From: Desulfosporosinus sp. Sb-LF
GTDB taxonomy: Bacteria; Bacillota; Desulfitobacteriia; Desulfitobacteriales; Desulfitobacteriaceae
DNA length: 64,000 nt
Assembly (NCBI RefSeq): GCF_004766055.1
Contig: NZ_SPQR01000011.1
Location: forward strand, 45,145-109,144
Direction: 5' to 3'
The notes beneath the pieces were generated by a model. That model was not told the DNA's origin. It saw nothing but the letters and a program-made list of their open reading frames with translations, and did not search any database. The first letter of the stretch is position 1, and each line of letters begins with the position of its first letter. This document shows, piece by piece, positions 17,363 through 26,727 of the stretch. The position numbers and the translations under genes were made by a program.

Positions 17363-17995
17363 CTAAATAGATTGTTTGATGATATCTTGCAATTGCTTTG
17401 CAGCCCCTTGGATATTTTCCTTAGCCAAAATGGCAGATACAACGGAAATTCCGTCAATACCTGTTGACATAACTTGTAGCGCGTTTGTTAAATTGATTCC
17501 CCCGATGGCAACAACGGGGATTTTCACGGAATTTTTGATAAGCTTTAATTGCTCGAAGCTAACCTCGGTGGCATCGGTCTTGGTAGATGTTTTAAAAAGA
17601 GCCCCAACTCCTAAATAGTCAGCACCCTGTTCTTGGGCTAAAAGAGCTTCTTCTTGGGTGCTAACGGAAACACCAATAATTTTATTGGGAAAGAGTTCTT
17701 TCGCTTTAATCATTGGGAGATCGTCTTGTCCCACATGTAATCCCTCGGCATCGACCGCAAGTGCAATATCCAGTCGGTCATTAATAATCAAAGGGATTTT
17801 GTAACGAGAGGTTATCTCTTTTACCCTAAGAGCCAGTTGTAAGAATTCTCGAGTAGAGACCGATTTTTCACGCAGTTGTACCAGGGTAACTCCACCCTTA
17901 ATAGCTTCCTCAATACAATCACACAAATCCCGTTCTCCAAGCAGTTCACGATCCGTAACAAGATACAGACTGTAGTCTACCTCAATCTCACTCAT
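17363..17995 (-). CDS. thiE: thiamin-phosphate synthase
   Basis: ThiE joins HMP pyrophosphate with thiazole phosphate to give thiamin phosphate. The 210-residue protein has the family blocks: YLVTDR at the N-terminus, GVTLVQLREK (substrate Arg/Lys), PLIINDRLDIALAVDAEGLHVGQDDLP, GVSVSTQEEA, GADYLGVGALFKTSTK and VVAIGGI. Its start overlaps the thiM stop by 8 bp, so translation is coupled. Last gene of the riboswitch-controlled thi operon. Confidence 0.95.
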   Translation of the reverse strand: MSEIEVDYSLYLVTDRELLGERDLCDCIEEAIKGGVTLVQLREKSVSTREFLQLALRVKEITSRYKIPLIINDRLDIALAVDAEGLHVGQDDLPMIKAKELFPNKIIGVSVSTQEEALLAQEQGADYLGVGALFKTSTKTDATEVSFEQLKLIKNSVKIPVVAIGGINLTNALQVMSTGIDGISVVSAILAKENIQGAAKQLQDIIKQSI

Positions 17996-18800
17996 ATCTA
18001 ATTTTCCCTTCTTGAGCCAAGATCTCGGGGGTTAGGTTATAAATACTATCTAACAGCCTGGCTCGAAAAGTTCCTATTCCCTCTCCATGGTGCAACGAGG
18101 CCTGAGCGATTTCTCCTGCGAGGCCCATGCTGATAATTCCTGCTACAACTGCTGCATAGTAATCGTTTGTGACACCGCAAAAAGTACCCACGAGGGATGT
18201 TGTCATACACCCGGTGCCCGTGACATCTGACAAAATTCGGTGTCCATTATCCAGTAAACAAACTTGAAGGCCATCAGAAACGACATCCGTCTTTCCTGTA
18301 ATGCCGATAACGCAATTTAATTCGGACGCTAGTTTCTTGGCGACGATGGAACTATCTTGTTCGTCCGCGAGCGAATCAACTCCCTTAATGGCCACATCTA
18401 AGCCCGCCAAGACTTTGATTTCGGACATATTACCCCGGATCACATCGGGTTTAACTTCTCTGATCAGTCTTTCAGACGTATTGGTGCGCAGCTTTGTTGC
18501 TCCTACCCCTACCGGATCTAGAATGATTGGAACGCCTAATTCCTTCGCCTTTAACCCCGCAACCAGCATGCTCTCAATCGTCCTAGAATTGAGTGTGCCA
18601 ATATTAAGGACTAAGGCTGAAGCAAAGCCGACCATTTCTGCGACTTCCTCCAGGTCATCCGCCATTACAGGCGAACCACCGATCGCCAAGACAATATTGG
18701 CGCAATCATTGACGGTAACATAGTTCGTAATATGGTGAATCAACGGGCTCTTTTCTTTAACAGCCCTTAAGTTCGCAGAGATTTTCGCACGTAATTCCAT
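17988..18800 (-). CDS. thiM: hydroxyethylthiazole kinase
   Basis: ThiM phosphorylates the thiazole moiety for salvage. The start is taken as ATG 18800 (MELRAKISANL), giving 270 residues; an in-frame TTG six codons upstream is closer to GGAGG and cannot be excluded. Typical blocks: SPLIHHITNYVTVNDCANIVLAIGGSPVMADD, VLNIGTL, ILDPVGVGAT, VIRGNMSEI and DVTGTGCM with the catalytic cysteine. The start lies inside the 3' end of cytX by 34 bp. ThiM plus CytX shows that the operon serves salvage of thiazole and pyrimidine rather than complete de novo synthesis. Confidence 0.94.
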   Translation of the reverse strand: MELRAKISANLRAVKEKSPLIHHITNYVTVNDCANIVLAIGGSPVMADDLEEVAEMVGFASALVLNIGTLNSRTIESMLVAGLKAKELGVPIILDPVGVGATKLRTNTSERLIREVKPDVIRGNMSEIKVLAGLDVAIKGVDSLADEQDSSIVAKKLASELNCVIGITGKTDVVSDGLQVCLLDNGHRILSDVTGTGCMTTSLVGTFCGVTNDYYAAVVAGIISMGLAGEIAQASLHHGEGIGTFRARLLDSIYNLTPEILAQEGKIRYE

Positions 18801-19996
18801 TTGACTGTCAACCTCCAAGTTATAGAATGTAGTAAGCTAATCAACACCATAACCGGTATTGTAGCTCCCAGAACAAAATTCAAGTTGATAAACTGGTAAT
18901 ATAATACCGTTCCCAATATGCAGAGGGCTAAAGTACCCCAGTTTACCAATAATTCCACTCGTATCTTCTTATTTTTCAAAAGAAAATAATCCGTCAACAG
19001 AATAGCAAACAGAGGCGCAAAAACCGAGCCAATGGCATAGAGGAAATCCTGATATTGCTCAATATTAACGATGATCGCAAGTCCTGTTCCAATCGCGGTC
19101 ATAACTAAGGCCACTGTTTTTTCCTTTAAGTTTGGAAATATGTTTAGAAAAGTAACCCCTGCGGAATATGCGTCCAGAAAAGTCGTTGTTACGGTCGCCA
19201 AGACGATAATTCCTAAGGCTACGACACCAAGATTTGCAGCTAGTAACATGGCTGAAGGGTCTGGATCTGATGCTACTATGGCAGCGCCTAACCCGATAAT
19301 GTACATCCAGCTGCTACCGAAAAAGTAACCAAGCCAGCTGCCTCCGGCTCCCCCTCGCTTTGTCTTGGCAAATCGAGTATAGTCGGAGATCAGGGGTAAC
19401 CAAGATAAGGGCATGACCACTGCTAATTCTAAAGCTGAGCCGAAGGCCATTTCCCCAGTAACCTGCTTACTAAACAACTCATGGTTACGGAAAATTATAA
19501 CGCTTAAGACTATTGTTAAAAGAAACAATAAAATAACGGCAATGTGGTTGGCCTTTTTCCAGCCGGTATCTTTTCCGAGCCAAACCCAAACAAAGATAAA
19601 GGCCCCAATAATTAAGCTCCAAACTGTCAAATGATCGAATGCCCATAATAGTTTCGTAATCTGGTTAACCGATCGCGCCCCGGATATAATCATCACGGCT
19701 GTCCAACCCAGCAACTGTAAAACGTTAAGAATTGAAAATAAGTACGAACCATACTGGCCAAAGGAAATTCTGGTAGACACCAAAGCTGGAATCCGCTCAT
19801 TCGTGCCAATGATTCCTCCCAAAACTAGAAGAGTTGTTCCCACCAAGTGTCCCAAAATAATCGCCAAAAGGCCCATCTTAAAACCCAGTGGAGCCAGCAG
19901 CCCTCCCGCTAAAATTTCTGCTACAGAAATCGCCGCGCCGAACCAGAGGGTTGTAAAGTTAAACATGCTTAAGTTATTCTTATTTTCTAAACTCAC
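18767..19996 (-). CDS. cytX: NCS1-family permease, probable hydroxymethylpyrimidine transporter (CytX)
   Basis: The 409-residue protein has ~12 membrane segments and resembles cytosine/purine permeases: FTTLWFGAAISVAEILAGG near the N-terminus, GQYGSYLFSILNVLQLLGWTAVMIISGA, and MPLSWLPLISDYTRFAKTKRG. The position between thiD and thiM, under a TPP riboswitch, identifies it with the CytX group predicted to import the HMP precursor of thiamin. It overlaps the thiD stop by 4 bp. The HMP substrate is inferred from context. Confidence 0.85.
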   Translation of the reverse strand: MSLENKNNLSMFNFTTLWFGAAISVAEILAGGLLAPLGFKMGLLAIILGHLVGTTLLVLGGIIGTNERIPALVSTRISFGQYGSYLFSILNVLQLLGWTAVMIISGARSVNQITKLLWAFDHLTVWSLIIGAFIFVWVWLGKDTGWKKANHIAVILLFLLTIVLSVIIFRNHELFSKQVTGEMAFGSALELAVVMPLSWLPLISDYTRFAKTKRGGAGGSWLGYFFGSSWMYIIGLGAAIVASDPDPSAMLLAANLGVVALGIIVLATVTTTFLDAYSAGVTFLNIFPNLKEKTVALVMTAIGTGLAIIVNIEQYQDFLYAIGSVFAPLFAILLTDYFLLKNKKIRVELLVNWGTLALCILGTVLYYQFINLNFVLGATIPVMVLISLLHSITWRLTVKWNYVRKSLRT

Positions 19997-20796
19997 TCGA
20001 TTAATCCCGCCTTTTTGTAAAGTTCATAAAAGTGATGGGTTGGCCCTACGCCTTTGCCAATGGCTAAAGAATGTTGAATGGCCGTTGTAATATACTCCTT
20101 TGCTCGTGAGACAGCCTCGTTCAGATGATACCCCAGAGCTAGATTTGCAGTAAGAGCGGACGAAAGAGTACAGCCCGTTCCGTGAGTATTTTTAGTAGCA
20201 ATTCGAGACGTGGAAAAATAACTGAATTCCCGTCCATCATAGAGGATATCAGTCGAGTCATCCTCTAGGTGCCCCCCCTTCAGCAGAACATTCTTGGCCC
20301 CCATCTGATAAATAGCTTTAGAAGCCTCTTCCATTTGCTTCAGAGTGTTAATGGACATTTTAGTCATTACCTCAGCCTCCGGGATATTAGGAGTTACGAT
20401 CATAGCTAAAGGCAGTAATTCTTTTATCAGCGTTGATTCCGCCTCTGGATTTAACAAGTGGTAGCCGCTTTTAGATACCATGACTGGGTCAACAACGATC
20501 GTTTGTGGCTTATAACGCCTCAACTGTTCAGAAATTACTTCTATGGTCTGAACTTGAGAAACCATACCTATTTTTACCCCATCGACCTCAATATCCTCAA
20601 AGATTGCCTCGATTTGTTTGGCAATTACATCTCTTGAGATATCCTGTACTGCAAAAACTCCTTGGGTGTTTTGGGCGGTAACTGCGGTTATAACACTCAT
20701 TCCATAGACTCCATGAGCAGAAAAAGTCTTTAGATCAGCTTGAATTCCCGCTCCCCCACTGCAATCTGAACCAGCTATGGTAAGTACTTTTTTCAT
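19993..20796 (-). CDS. thiD: hydroxymethylpyrimidine/phosphomethylpyrimidine kinase
   Basis: ThiD phosphorylates HMP twice to HMP pyrophosphate. The 267-residue ribokinase-fold protein opens with VLTIAGSDCSGGAGIQADLKTF, followed by GVYGMSVITAVTAQNTQGV, VVDPVMVSKSG, VTPNIPEAEVM, NVLLKGGHL, and the catalytic THGTGCTLSSALTANLALG. First gene of the operon, 38 bp after the riboswitch terminator. Confidence 0.95.
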   Translation of the reverse strand: MKKVLTIAGSDCSGGAGIQADLKTFSAHGVYGMSVITAVTAQNTQGVFAVQDISRDVIAKQIEAIFEDIEVDGVKIGMVSQVQTIEVISEQLRRYKPQTIVVDPVMVSKSGYHLLNPEAESTLIKELLPLAMIVTPNIPEAEVMTKMSINTLKQMEEASKAIYQMGAKNVLLKGGHLEDDSTDILYDGREFSYFSTSRIATKNTHGTGCTLSSALTANLALGYHLNEAVSRAKEYITTAIQHSLAIGKGVGPTHHFYELYKKAGLIE

Positions 20797-20833
20797 GACG
20801 TCCTCCTAAACATTCTTGAATTCTCTTAAAGTC

Positions 20834-20873
20834 TAAAAAAGAGCACAGACCCCCCAGAATAGGGTTTGTGCTC
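20834..20873 (-). terminator. Riboswitch expression-platform terminator
   Basis: A 12-bp stem (GAGCACAAACCC with GGGTCTGTGCTC, one G-U pair) followed by TTTTTT on the minus strand stands between the TPP aptamer and thiD. Position and form fit ligand-induced transcription termination. Confidence 0.88.
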
Positions 20874-20900
20874 CTTCATCTACATAAAAGAGTAAAACTG

Positions 20901-20990
20901 CTTACCTACGCTGGCATTATCCAGATCAGGTTAATAGGGTCTTAGACCTTATAGGGTCTAAATCTCAGCCAGCCTTTCCAGCTCCCCCGC
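20901..20990 (-). ncRNA. TPP riboswitch (THI element) aptamer
   Basis: On the minus strand the conserved core appears in order: GGGGGAGC at the 5' side, GGCTGAGA, a P3-type stem (GACCCTATAAGGTC), then ACCTGATCTGGATAAT and GCCAGCGTAGG. These are the pyrimidine- and pyrophosphate-sensing parts of the TPP aptamer. It lies upstream of thiD with a terminator between, and all downstream genes are thiamin salvage genes. Confidence 0.95.
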
Positions 20991-21011
20991 CCATTGCAAT
21001 ATTGTTTGTTA

Positions 21012-21040
21012 AATTTAACATGGGAAAAGCCTAAAGTCAA
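21012..21040 (-). promoter_or_regulatory. Sigma-A promoter of the thiamin operon
   Basis: TTGACT (21035-21040), 17 bp, TAAATT (21012-21017) on the minus strand, placing the start about 15 nt before the TPP aptamer. Confidence 0.65.
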
Positions 21041-21223
21041 CGTCTTCATCCGTCATTTACCATTATAATACGTTCATTCCCTCTATACTAGTTACTCTTG
21101 TATTCCTCCAATTCCCGTCCTACTCAATCCCACTTTCGTTCTTTGGGATAGCCATTAAATGGTTTACAGCATTTCTTACGACTTATGATATAGTAAAACG
21201 GATGAAATTTTAGAGGTGTAACT

Positions 21224-22111
21224 ATGACCGTAGCCAAAATTAACAATAAGGTCTTTAATTTTCTAAAGCAACGACGTGGACTATTATTAACTACTAGCAT
21301 GTGTTTGTTAGTGATCTATCTCTTATTTTTCTGTTCTACAACTAGGCCGACATGGGAAGGCTTGATCGACGTCCTCAGCAATCGCAACCCGCCGGCTTGG
21401 TTGGTGCCTTCGCTACCTGGCGAAAAAACTGACGTCACACAAACCAAGATCTATAAACGGCAAAAGCTAGCTCAGTTTAAGGTTAAAGCGAACACAGTAA
21501 ACCAAGATATCAAAACTGTTCTAGGGATAAAAACAGCGATCACAGAGGACCTAGCCCAAGGAAATTCGACGCCCTGGGCAAAGCTCAAGATTGACGTAGC
21601 TGCTGCAGGAAATACTTTTGTAGAGTTCTGGGGTATTTCCATTATTACCTACCAGGGCCAGACCATTATTGTTGGTGAGAATTCTCAACCCATCAATCTC
21701 AACGATAGGGTACTACGTTGGCAAAAGGAAATTGAAGTGTCCGCTAAGAAGTATACGCTTGAGCCTGCCTTAATTGCAGCCGTAATTGAACAAGAATCCG
21801 GTGGAGACCCGAACTCAGTTAGTCCCGTTGGGGCATTGGGTTTAATGCAGCTGATGCCGTCTACCGCGAAATCATTAAATGTAAATCCATATGACCCCGC
21901 TCAAAATATTGACGGCGGAGCCCATTACTTGCAAATACAACTGAAAGAATTTGGTAATCTTCCGGAAGCACTTGCGGCTTATAATGCTGGGCCAGGAAAT
22001 GTAGAGAACCATTCCTGGGCAAAGATCCCTGAAACTCTGAACTATGTTCAGAGGGTACCCAATCTCATCAACAAATACGAACGGCTTTGGAATGAAAACC
22101 GATCACATTAA
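21224..22111 (+). CDS. Membrane-anchored lytic transglycosylase (SLT domain)
   Basis: The 295-residue protein starts at ATG 21224 behind AGAGGTGTAACT. Residues ~20-38 (LLLTTSMCLLVIYLLFF) are a single N-terminal membrane anchor, placing the rest outside the membrane. Residues ~170-285 form a Slt-type goose-lysozyme fold: ALIAAVIEQESGGDPNSVS carries the catalytic glutamate (EQESGG), then VGALGLMQLMPSTAK, NIDGGAHYL and ALAAYNAGPGNV. It cleaves peptidoglycan glycan strands. The middle region matches no family I can name. It stands alone on the plus strand. Confidence 0.88.
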   Translation: MTVAKINNKVFNFLKQRRGLLLTTSMCLLVIYLLFFCSTTRPTWEGLIDVLSNRNPPAWLVPSLPGEKTDVTQTKIYKRQKLAQFKVKANTVNQDIKTVLGIKTAITEDLAQGNSTPWAKLKIDVAAAGNTFVEFWGISIITYQGQTIIVGENSQPINLNDRVLRWQKEIEVSAKKYTLEPALIAAVIEQESGGDPNSVSPVGALGLMQLMPSTAKSLNVNPYDPAQNIDGGAHYLQIQLKEFGNLPEALAAYNAGPGNVENHSWAKIPETLNYVQRVPNLINKYERLWNENRSH

Positions 22112-22132
22112 TAAATATTGGTACAAGTTCAG

Positions 22133-22240
22133 TGTCAAATTGGATTCTGGTATTTTAGGCTTAAGACCTTGAAATAGAAAAGCGCTCTAGCGAAGTTTGA
22201 AGCTTACTTGAGCGCAGTTAAAACAGAATTCAGGAAGAGG
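22133..22240 (+). pseudogene. Decayed fragment of rmuC
   Basis: The sequence AGAAAAGCGCTCTAGCGAAG at 22176-22195 and the bases around it match the intact rmuC gene near 46285-46340, in the same orientation; similarity is recognisable over about 100 bp, including the stretch encoding LLSAVKTEF. Frameshifts and a stop break the frame. It is what remains of a second rmuC copy, on the left flank of the pyl block. Confidence 0.75.
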
Positions 22241-22279
22241 TCCTCCGGACAAGTTCAAATAATCCAATGAAAGTCATCT

Positions 22280-22603
22280 CTACAAACGAGAACCATAGTT
22301 TTGATTGACAAAAGTCGCTGAGTATTTTTTTAACTTCCATTCCGGGATTTTGCAGGTACCGCAGGCATGAAAAAACAACTTATTTCGAAGGCATCGTGCT
22401 GCTCGGCTATGCTTGGAATTGTAGATCTGAAACTTTTCATTACAATGGGTTACGATCTCTGCAGTGTTTCCATGGATCGTCATGCTTTTAATGCCATGCA
22501 GAATCCCGTTTCTCGAAGGCCATAACTTTAATTTCTCTACGAACTTAAAAAAATCGACATTCTTGCGATAATAACGTTTTTTATTTCCAGAATCTATCGT
22601 CAT
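22280..22603 (-). CDS. pylSn: pyrrolysyl-tRNA synthetase, N-terminal tRNA-binding subunit
   Basis: In bacteria the synthetase is split; PylSn binds the tRNA-Pyl body and raises specificity for it. This 107-residue protein has the expected length and blocks: RYYRKNVDFFKFVEKLKLWPSRNGILHGI, THCNEKF, SRAARCLRNK and CGTCKIPEWKLKKYS. A cysteine/histidine set (H-C...H-x-C-x-x-C) could hold zinc. Last gene of the pyl operon, 82 bp after pylD. Confidence 0.93.
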   Translation of the reverse strand: MTIDSGNKKRYYRKNVDFFKFVEKLKLWPSRNGILHGIKSMTIHGNTAEIVTHCNEKFQIYNSKHSRAARCLRNKLFFHACGTCKIPEWKLKKYSATFVNQNYGSRL

Positions 22604-22685
22604 CTATTTCGACTCCAATCTATTCTACGATTACCGCGATTCGAGTGGAAAAATTTCAAGGCGATTTGCGATTAGGGAGAGGCGT

Positions 22686-23513
22686 TTACAAAACGTCAAA
22701 AATCATGGTAGCCACTCCAATCTGCAATGGATCATGGAGCAATCGTTTGGGAAGTTGCTCAACGCCTGTTGCCTGCACCCCCAGTGGAATACCAGGTGCT
22801 GCAATCCTTGTATCTCCTGTGATATGCCGCAACAAAATAACATCTTCAGCTGGGCAAGCATCCACCAAAATGCTATGCCTCCCTAAAGCGCCGTCTAAGT
22901 CTGTTTCTATCTTTACGGAATAACCCTGTTTTAACAACCTCCCAGATAACCTTTGGCTAGCCGACAAATCTATGTCATATATTGAAACCTCTGCCCCAAA
23001 GTGCATTAGCGCTAAAGCAGCGCCAGTACCTACAGGGCCTGCCCCGATTACCAATACTTTTTTACGCATTAATCCATGGCACATGAGCTCTAGGCCAGAC
23101 ACATATCCCTTGCCTGTAGCATCTCCATTATCAGAGACCTTACCTGTTCTCACGTTTACAGCCACAAAACGATCATCATCTGCCATGAACAAAATCTCCG
23201 AACTATTTTGCACAGCTTCAGCCACACCACCTGCATCCCGGCTATTTGTAATAACGACGTCAAATCCGAGATAGTCTATAATGCTGGCGACCGACTCAAC
23301 AAAACCTTTTATTATACCTTGTCCACAGGTCATCGGAATCACGGCGACTTTCGGATTTTGAACGTAGCCTCCGCTAACTACCTTACCTACTGCATGGGCG
23401 GCAATCTCTCGTAAAGAACAACCCGTCATCCTCACCAAATCAGCGTTATACTCCTCTAATGTACTGGCAATTTCAACAACATCATCTTCTTTAAGTCGAG
23501 TCAAACCGATCAT
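22686..23513 (-). CDS. pylD: pyrrolysine biosynthesis dehydrogenase
   Basis: PylD oxidises the lysine-ornithine derivative made by PylC and closes the pyrroline ring. The 275-residue protein begins MIGLTRLKEDDVVEIASTL and has a Rossmann fold at VLVIGAGPVGTGAALALMHFGAEVSIYD (~155-183). The N-terminal helical segment with LVRMTGCSLREIAA is characteristic of PylD. ATG overlaps the pylC stop by 4 bp (ATGA). Confidence 0.93.
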   Translation of the reverse strand: MIGLTRLKEDDVVEIASTLEEYNADLVRMTGCSLREIAAHAVGKVVSGGYVQNPKVAVIPMTCGQGIIKGFVESVASIIDYLGFDVVITNSRDAGGVAEAVQNSSEILFMADDDRFVAVNVRTGKVSDNGDATGKGYVSGLELMCHGLMRKKVLVIGAGPVGTGAALALMHFGAEVSIYDIDLSASQRLSGRLLKQGYSVKIETDLDGALGRHSILVDACPAEDVILLRHITGDTRIAAPGIPLGVQATGVEQLPKRLLHDPLQIGVATMIFDVL

Positions 23514-24703
23514 CTCCCTGATGCCATTCTAATAAATCCTTCGCTATCTTCAATTACCGGGTAACGGTCGTGGTAATGTCTAATTCCAAATGCCTTGCAG
23601 ATCTCTTGAAGAACAATGCATCGTTTATCCCACGCTGTTTGGCAGTCTTCTCCTGTGATAATCAAAGTGGCTACCCACTCCGTTTTATCTGGTAAATAAC
23701 TTGTAAGCGCTTCATCGGCTCCGAAGAAATCTTGATATACATGAAGCGGACCGGCGTCAGCCATAATATGTTCACCAGAAACTTCTAAATATTCGTCCAC
23801 AACGTGGATATGTTCATAGATTACACCCTGTTTTTCTAAGACATCAAATTCTTGCCAGGGCTTATCTTGCACAAAGGCTTCTCCAAGGATTTCTAACATA
23901 TTAATCCCTGTAGAGTGATAAACCGCAATCGGTGTTTGACTAGGAAGCCTAGCATCAATTTCTAAAACTTTTAATTGTCCCTCATGGAGTATCGTTTCAA
24001 TGTCCATGATCCCATTCAATTTTAAACTACGAGCTAAACTAAGACCAATCTGTTCAAATTCTATTTTGAGTTTATCTGACAAAATTGCAGAACCCACGAC
24101 ACGTTTGCAATCATAGCCTTCATCCATATGAAGTTCTGTGATTTTTAATACCTTGTAACATCCCGAGAAACCGATGACCTCTAACGAATAGGAGGGTCCT
24201 TCTAAATACTCCTCGGTAACCCAGCCACTTAAATTTTTTCCAGCCAATAAACGTTGATATTCCAAAGCACTATTTATTTTAATGACCCCTTCACTCCCAC
24301 TAGCATCGGAAGGTTTTACGATGATAGGAAAACCACATTCCGGCCATGGGATTGGTGCAGGGACTCCACTACGTGCAAACAGTTCGTTCGAACTAATTTT
24401 CGAAGAAGAAATCGCATAAGACTCTTCATCAAATACCAAGGGAACACTGGCATAATTCGCAGTTCTCACGAGGCTCTTTAAGGCCTCGTTATTTTCTAAG
24501 GCGGGGATAATAAGATCAATCCCTTTGAAAAACAAATTCCATTCAACGACGCTCGTAACATCCAGTTCATAAAATTGATCACAAAGTTCTGCCGCCGGGA
24601 CCCAAGTTTTCTTATCAATCAAGACAACTTCCCATCCGGCTTTTTTCGCAAGATAGGCCGCTTCGACCCCCTGAAGTTTTCCACCTACAATTGCTACCCG
24701 CAT
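23510..24703 (-). CDS. pylC: pyrrolysine biosynthesis ligase
   Basis: PylC joins 3-methylornithine to the epsilon-amine of lysine using ATP. I place the start at ATG 24703 (MRVAIVGGKLQGVEAAYLAKKAG), behind a G-run, giving 397 residues; the frame open upstream overlaps pylB. ATP-grasp features: FPIIVKPSDASGSEGV, WVTEEYLEGPSYSLEVIGF, MDIETILHEGQLKVLEIDARLPSQTP. Order pylB-pylC-pylD is as in known clusters. Confidence 0.93.
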   Translation of the reverse strand: MRVAIVGGKLQGVEAAYLAKKAGWEVVLIDKKTWVPAAELCDQFYELDVTSVVEWNLFFKGIDLIIPALENNEALKSLVRTANYASVPLVFDEESYAISSSKISSNELFARSGVPAPIPWPECGFPIIVKPSDASGSEGVIKINSALEYQRLLAGKNLSGWVTEEYLEGPSYSLEVIGFSGCYKVLKITELHMDEGYDCKRVVGSAILSDKLKIEFEQIGLSLARSLKLNGIMDIETILHEGQLKVLEIDARLPSQTPIAVYHSTGINMLEILGEAFVQDKPWQEFDVLEKQGVIYEHIHVVDEYLEVSGEHIMADAGPLHVYQDFFGADEALTSYLPDKTEWVATLIITGEDCQTAWDKRCIVLQEICKAFGIRHYHDRYPVIEDSEGFIRMASGR

Positions 24704-24725
24704 GCCTATGCCCCCCCATGAAATC

Positions 24726-25793
24726 TTATTGCCGCTGCAAGACCCACGCTGCATAGTCATCCCGGCTCGCTAGAGCAAGACCATTTTGCTTTAAGATGGG
24801 AATTATCTTTGGAATCGTGCGGTTTCCGTCTTCAATGTCCAACGAATGATTAGATACTCCCGCCAAGCCAGACTGAGGAGGTATAATCGAAGTTACGACG
24901 TTAGCTCCCGCGTTAAGACGCTCCGCTAAGCCGTTGAGTCCATCCACATCCAATGAAGCCGGAATCAAGCGATCCGGAAAAACTAAACGCATAACTGCGA
25001 TGATCAGTAACTCTTTTGAGCGAGGTACCGAAGGAAAATCCTGCATTGGCGTATCCGACTGAGGAACAAAGCTCATCACTCTGAGTTGGTCAGCTCCTAA
25101 CTCCCGCATCGCCTCCAGCGAGTTAACTAGGTCTTCATCCGTATCCCCGACACCGGTGAGTAACCCCTCTTCAATAAGGAAGCCCATCTTTCGAGCCATT
25201 TCCTTTCGTTCCATCCGTTCGTCAAAGCTTTGACCAAGCCGGAGTTTGCGGTATAAATTCGGGTTATGTGTTTCCTGATACGTGGCATACCAATCGACGC
25301 CAGCCTCTTTAAATCCCCTTAGAACCTTCTCTGGAACAAGACCAGCGGAAATCATGATCGGTATTTCTGTACGTTTCTTGATAAGTTCCACGGTCCTGAT
25401 TAAGGGCGCAAATCCCGATTCGCGGTTGTCAAAATATAACGGATCTTCTCCCATCGTCAAATCTAGTAAGTGCACTCCGGATTCTACAAGGCTTAAAGCA
25501 GTCGCCATTATTTCTGAATCAGTTTTACGATAACGTTTCAATGTATGATTTGATTTACGATATAGACAAAAAGCACACTCGTTTCGGCAATAGGTCGAGA
25601 AATAAACAAAGCCATAGACAAATACTTTGTCTCTAAAGTGGCGAGTTCGAAGAAGACGAGCTGTTTCAAAGACTTTAATAAGATCATTTCCCTCGGATAA
25701 TCCCAACAAAAAGTGGAGCTCATTTTTGCCTAGGGTGATTTCTTGGGTCGCTTTTTCCAGTATCACATCCAATTTTATACCCGACGTATCCAT
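24726..25793 (-). CDS. pylB: methylornithine synthase, radical SAM
   Basis: PylB converts lysine to 3-methylornithine. The start ATG 25793 follows AGAAGGGGAC with good spacing and gives 355 residues, the usual length. The radical-SAM cluster motif is CRNECAFC (C-x3-C-x2-C), in YFSTYCRNECAFCLYRKSN. Further family blocks: HLLDLTMGEDP, PIMISAGL, YQETHNPNLYRKLR and GVGDTDEDL. Second gene of the operon, after pylSc. Confidence 0.94.
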   Translation of the reverse strand: MDTSGIKLDVILEKATQEITLGKNELHFLLGLSEGNDLIKVFETARLLRTRHFRDKVFVYGFVYFSTYCRNECAFCLYRKSNHTLKRYRKTDSEIMATALSLVESGVHLLDLTMGEDPLYFDNRESGFAPLIRTVELIKKRTEIPIMISAGLVPEKVLRGFKEAGVDWYATYQETHNPNLYRKLRLGQSFDERMERKEMARKMGFLIEEGLLTGVGDTDEDLVNSLEAMRELGADQLRVMSFVPQSDTPMQDFPSVPRSKELLIIAVMRLVFPDRLIPASLDVDGLNGLAERLNAGANVVTSIIPPQSGLAGVSNHSLDIEDGNRTIPKIIPILKQNGLALASRDDYAAWVLQRQ

Positions 25794-25870
25794 GGTCAAA
25801 GTCCCCTTCTTATGCAAATACTAGTATTACAGAATCAATCATAGCTTTTTAGTTCACACCCCGAGTATCT

Positions 25871-26704
25871 TTAAATATTTAAGCGTACACCATCAAGGTA
25901 GGTAAGGCTCCTACCCATACTTTGGACATTTTGGGCTCCTTCCTTAACCAAGAGTAAGCGTTCCAATCCAAATCCGATCCCCACCCAGGGGTCAATAATT
26001 CCCCATTGATCATCTAAAGGATGAGGCCCCATAGCACTGGATCCTAATTCTATACCCTTTACAACATCTAATGTATCTCCATAAACAACAGACGTCGTTG
26101 ATTCTAACTGATAATCGGTAATGCCGGCTGTATCCATCACCAAGACAGCAAGTTCTTCCAATCTTTGCTGTCTCTGCTCTTCTGGTAAACCCAGTTCTGT
26201 CAAATTCAGCATAGTAAACTCATTAAGATGAAGAGCACCCTGAGACTCTTTACGGTAGCACGTCCCTATCTCAAAGATGCGAATAGGTTTTTCCCATAAA
26301 CGCAATAAATCTTTCCATAGCGTGTATAGATTGGGTGCCAGCATCGGACGCAAACACCTCTTGGCATCAAGCCAGAATACTTGGGAAGAGAGCGGATGTT
26401 CATCTGAGACTGACATTTTTGCTAAAGATCCTTTTGAAATAATCGTGGGAGTGACAACCTGAACAAATCCCTTCCGAGTCAAAGCTTCGACAAGTTGCTG
26501 TTCAAGCACACATAAAGATGGGCGTTTTTTTATCTCTTTCAAGTCTTGCAGACGATCCTTACCTCTCACCACCAATAAACGTTCCTGTTCTTGAAAGGCA
26601 CGGTCGCGGTCTTGTGGATAATCGAAATACATTGCTTGTTGTGCTTCACTGGCGTTGAGTTCTTGTAATCTTTGTTTTTGGATCTGCGTCCATGTTATTT
26701 CCAA
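25871..26704 (-). CDS. pylSc: pyrrolysyl-tRNA synthetase, catalytic subunit
   Basis: PylSc charges tRNA-Pyl with pyrrolysine. The 277-residue class II synthetase core shows motif 2-like RIFEIGTCYRKESQGALHLNEFTMLNL and motif 3 VGIGFGLERLLLV. Conserved substrate-pocket region RPMLAPNLYTLWKDL is present. The ATG at 26704 lies only 23 nt after the CCA end of tRNA-Pyl, so tRNA and synthetase are probably made from one transcript. A decayed second copy of this gene lies at 29.7-29.9 kb. Confidence 0.95.
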   Translation of the reverse strand: MEITWTQIQKQRLQELNASEAQQAMYFDYPQDRDRAFQEQERLLVVRGKDRLQDLKEIKKRPSLCVLEQQLVEALTRKGFVQVVTPTIISKGSLAKMSVSDEHPLSSQVFWLDAKRCLRPMLAPNLYTLWKDLLRLWEKPIRIFEIGTCYRKESQGALHLNEFTMLNLTELGLPEEQRQQRLEELAVLVMDTAGITDYQLESTTSVVYGDTLDVVKGIELGSSAMGPHPLDDQWGIIDPWVGIGFGLERLLLVKEGAQNVQSMGRSLTYLDGVRLNI

Positions 26705-26727
26705 CTCTGCTTACCCCCTGAATTTAT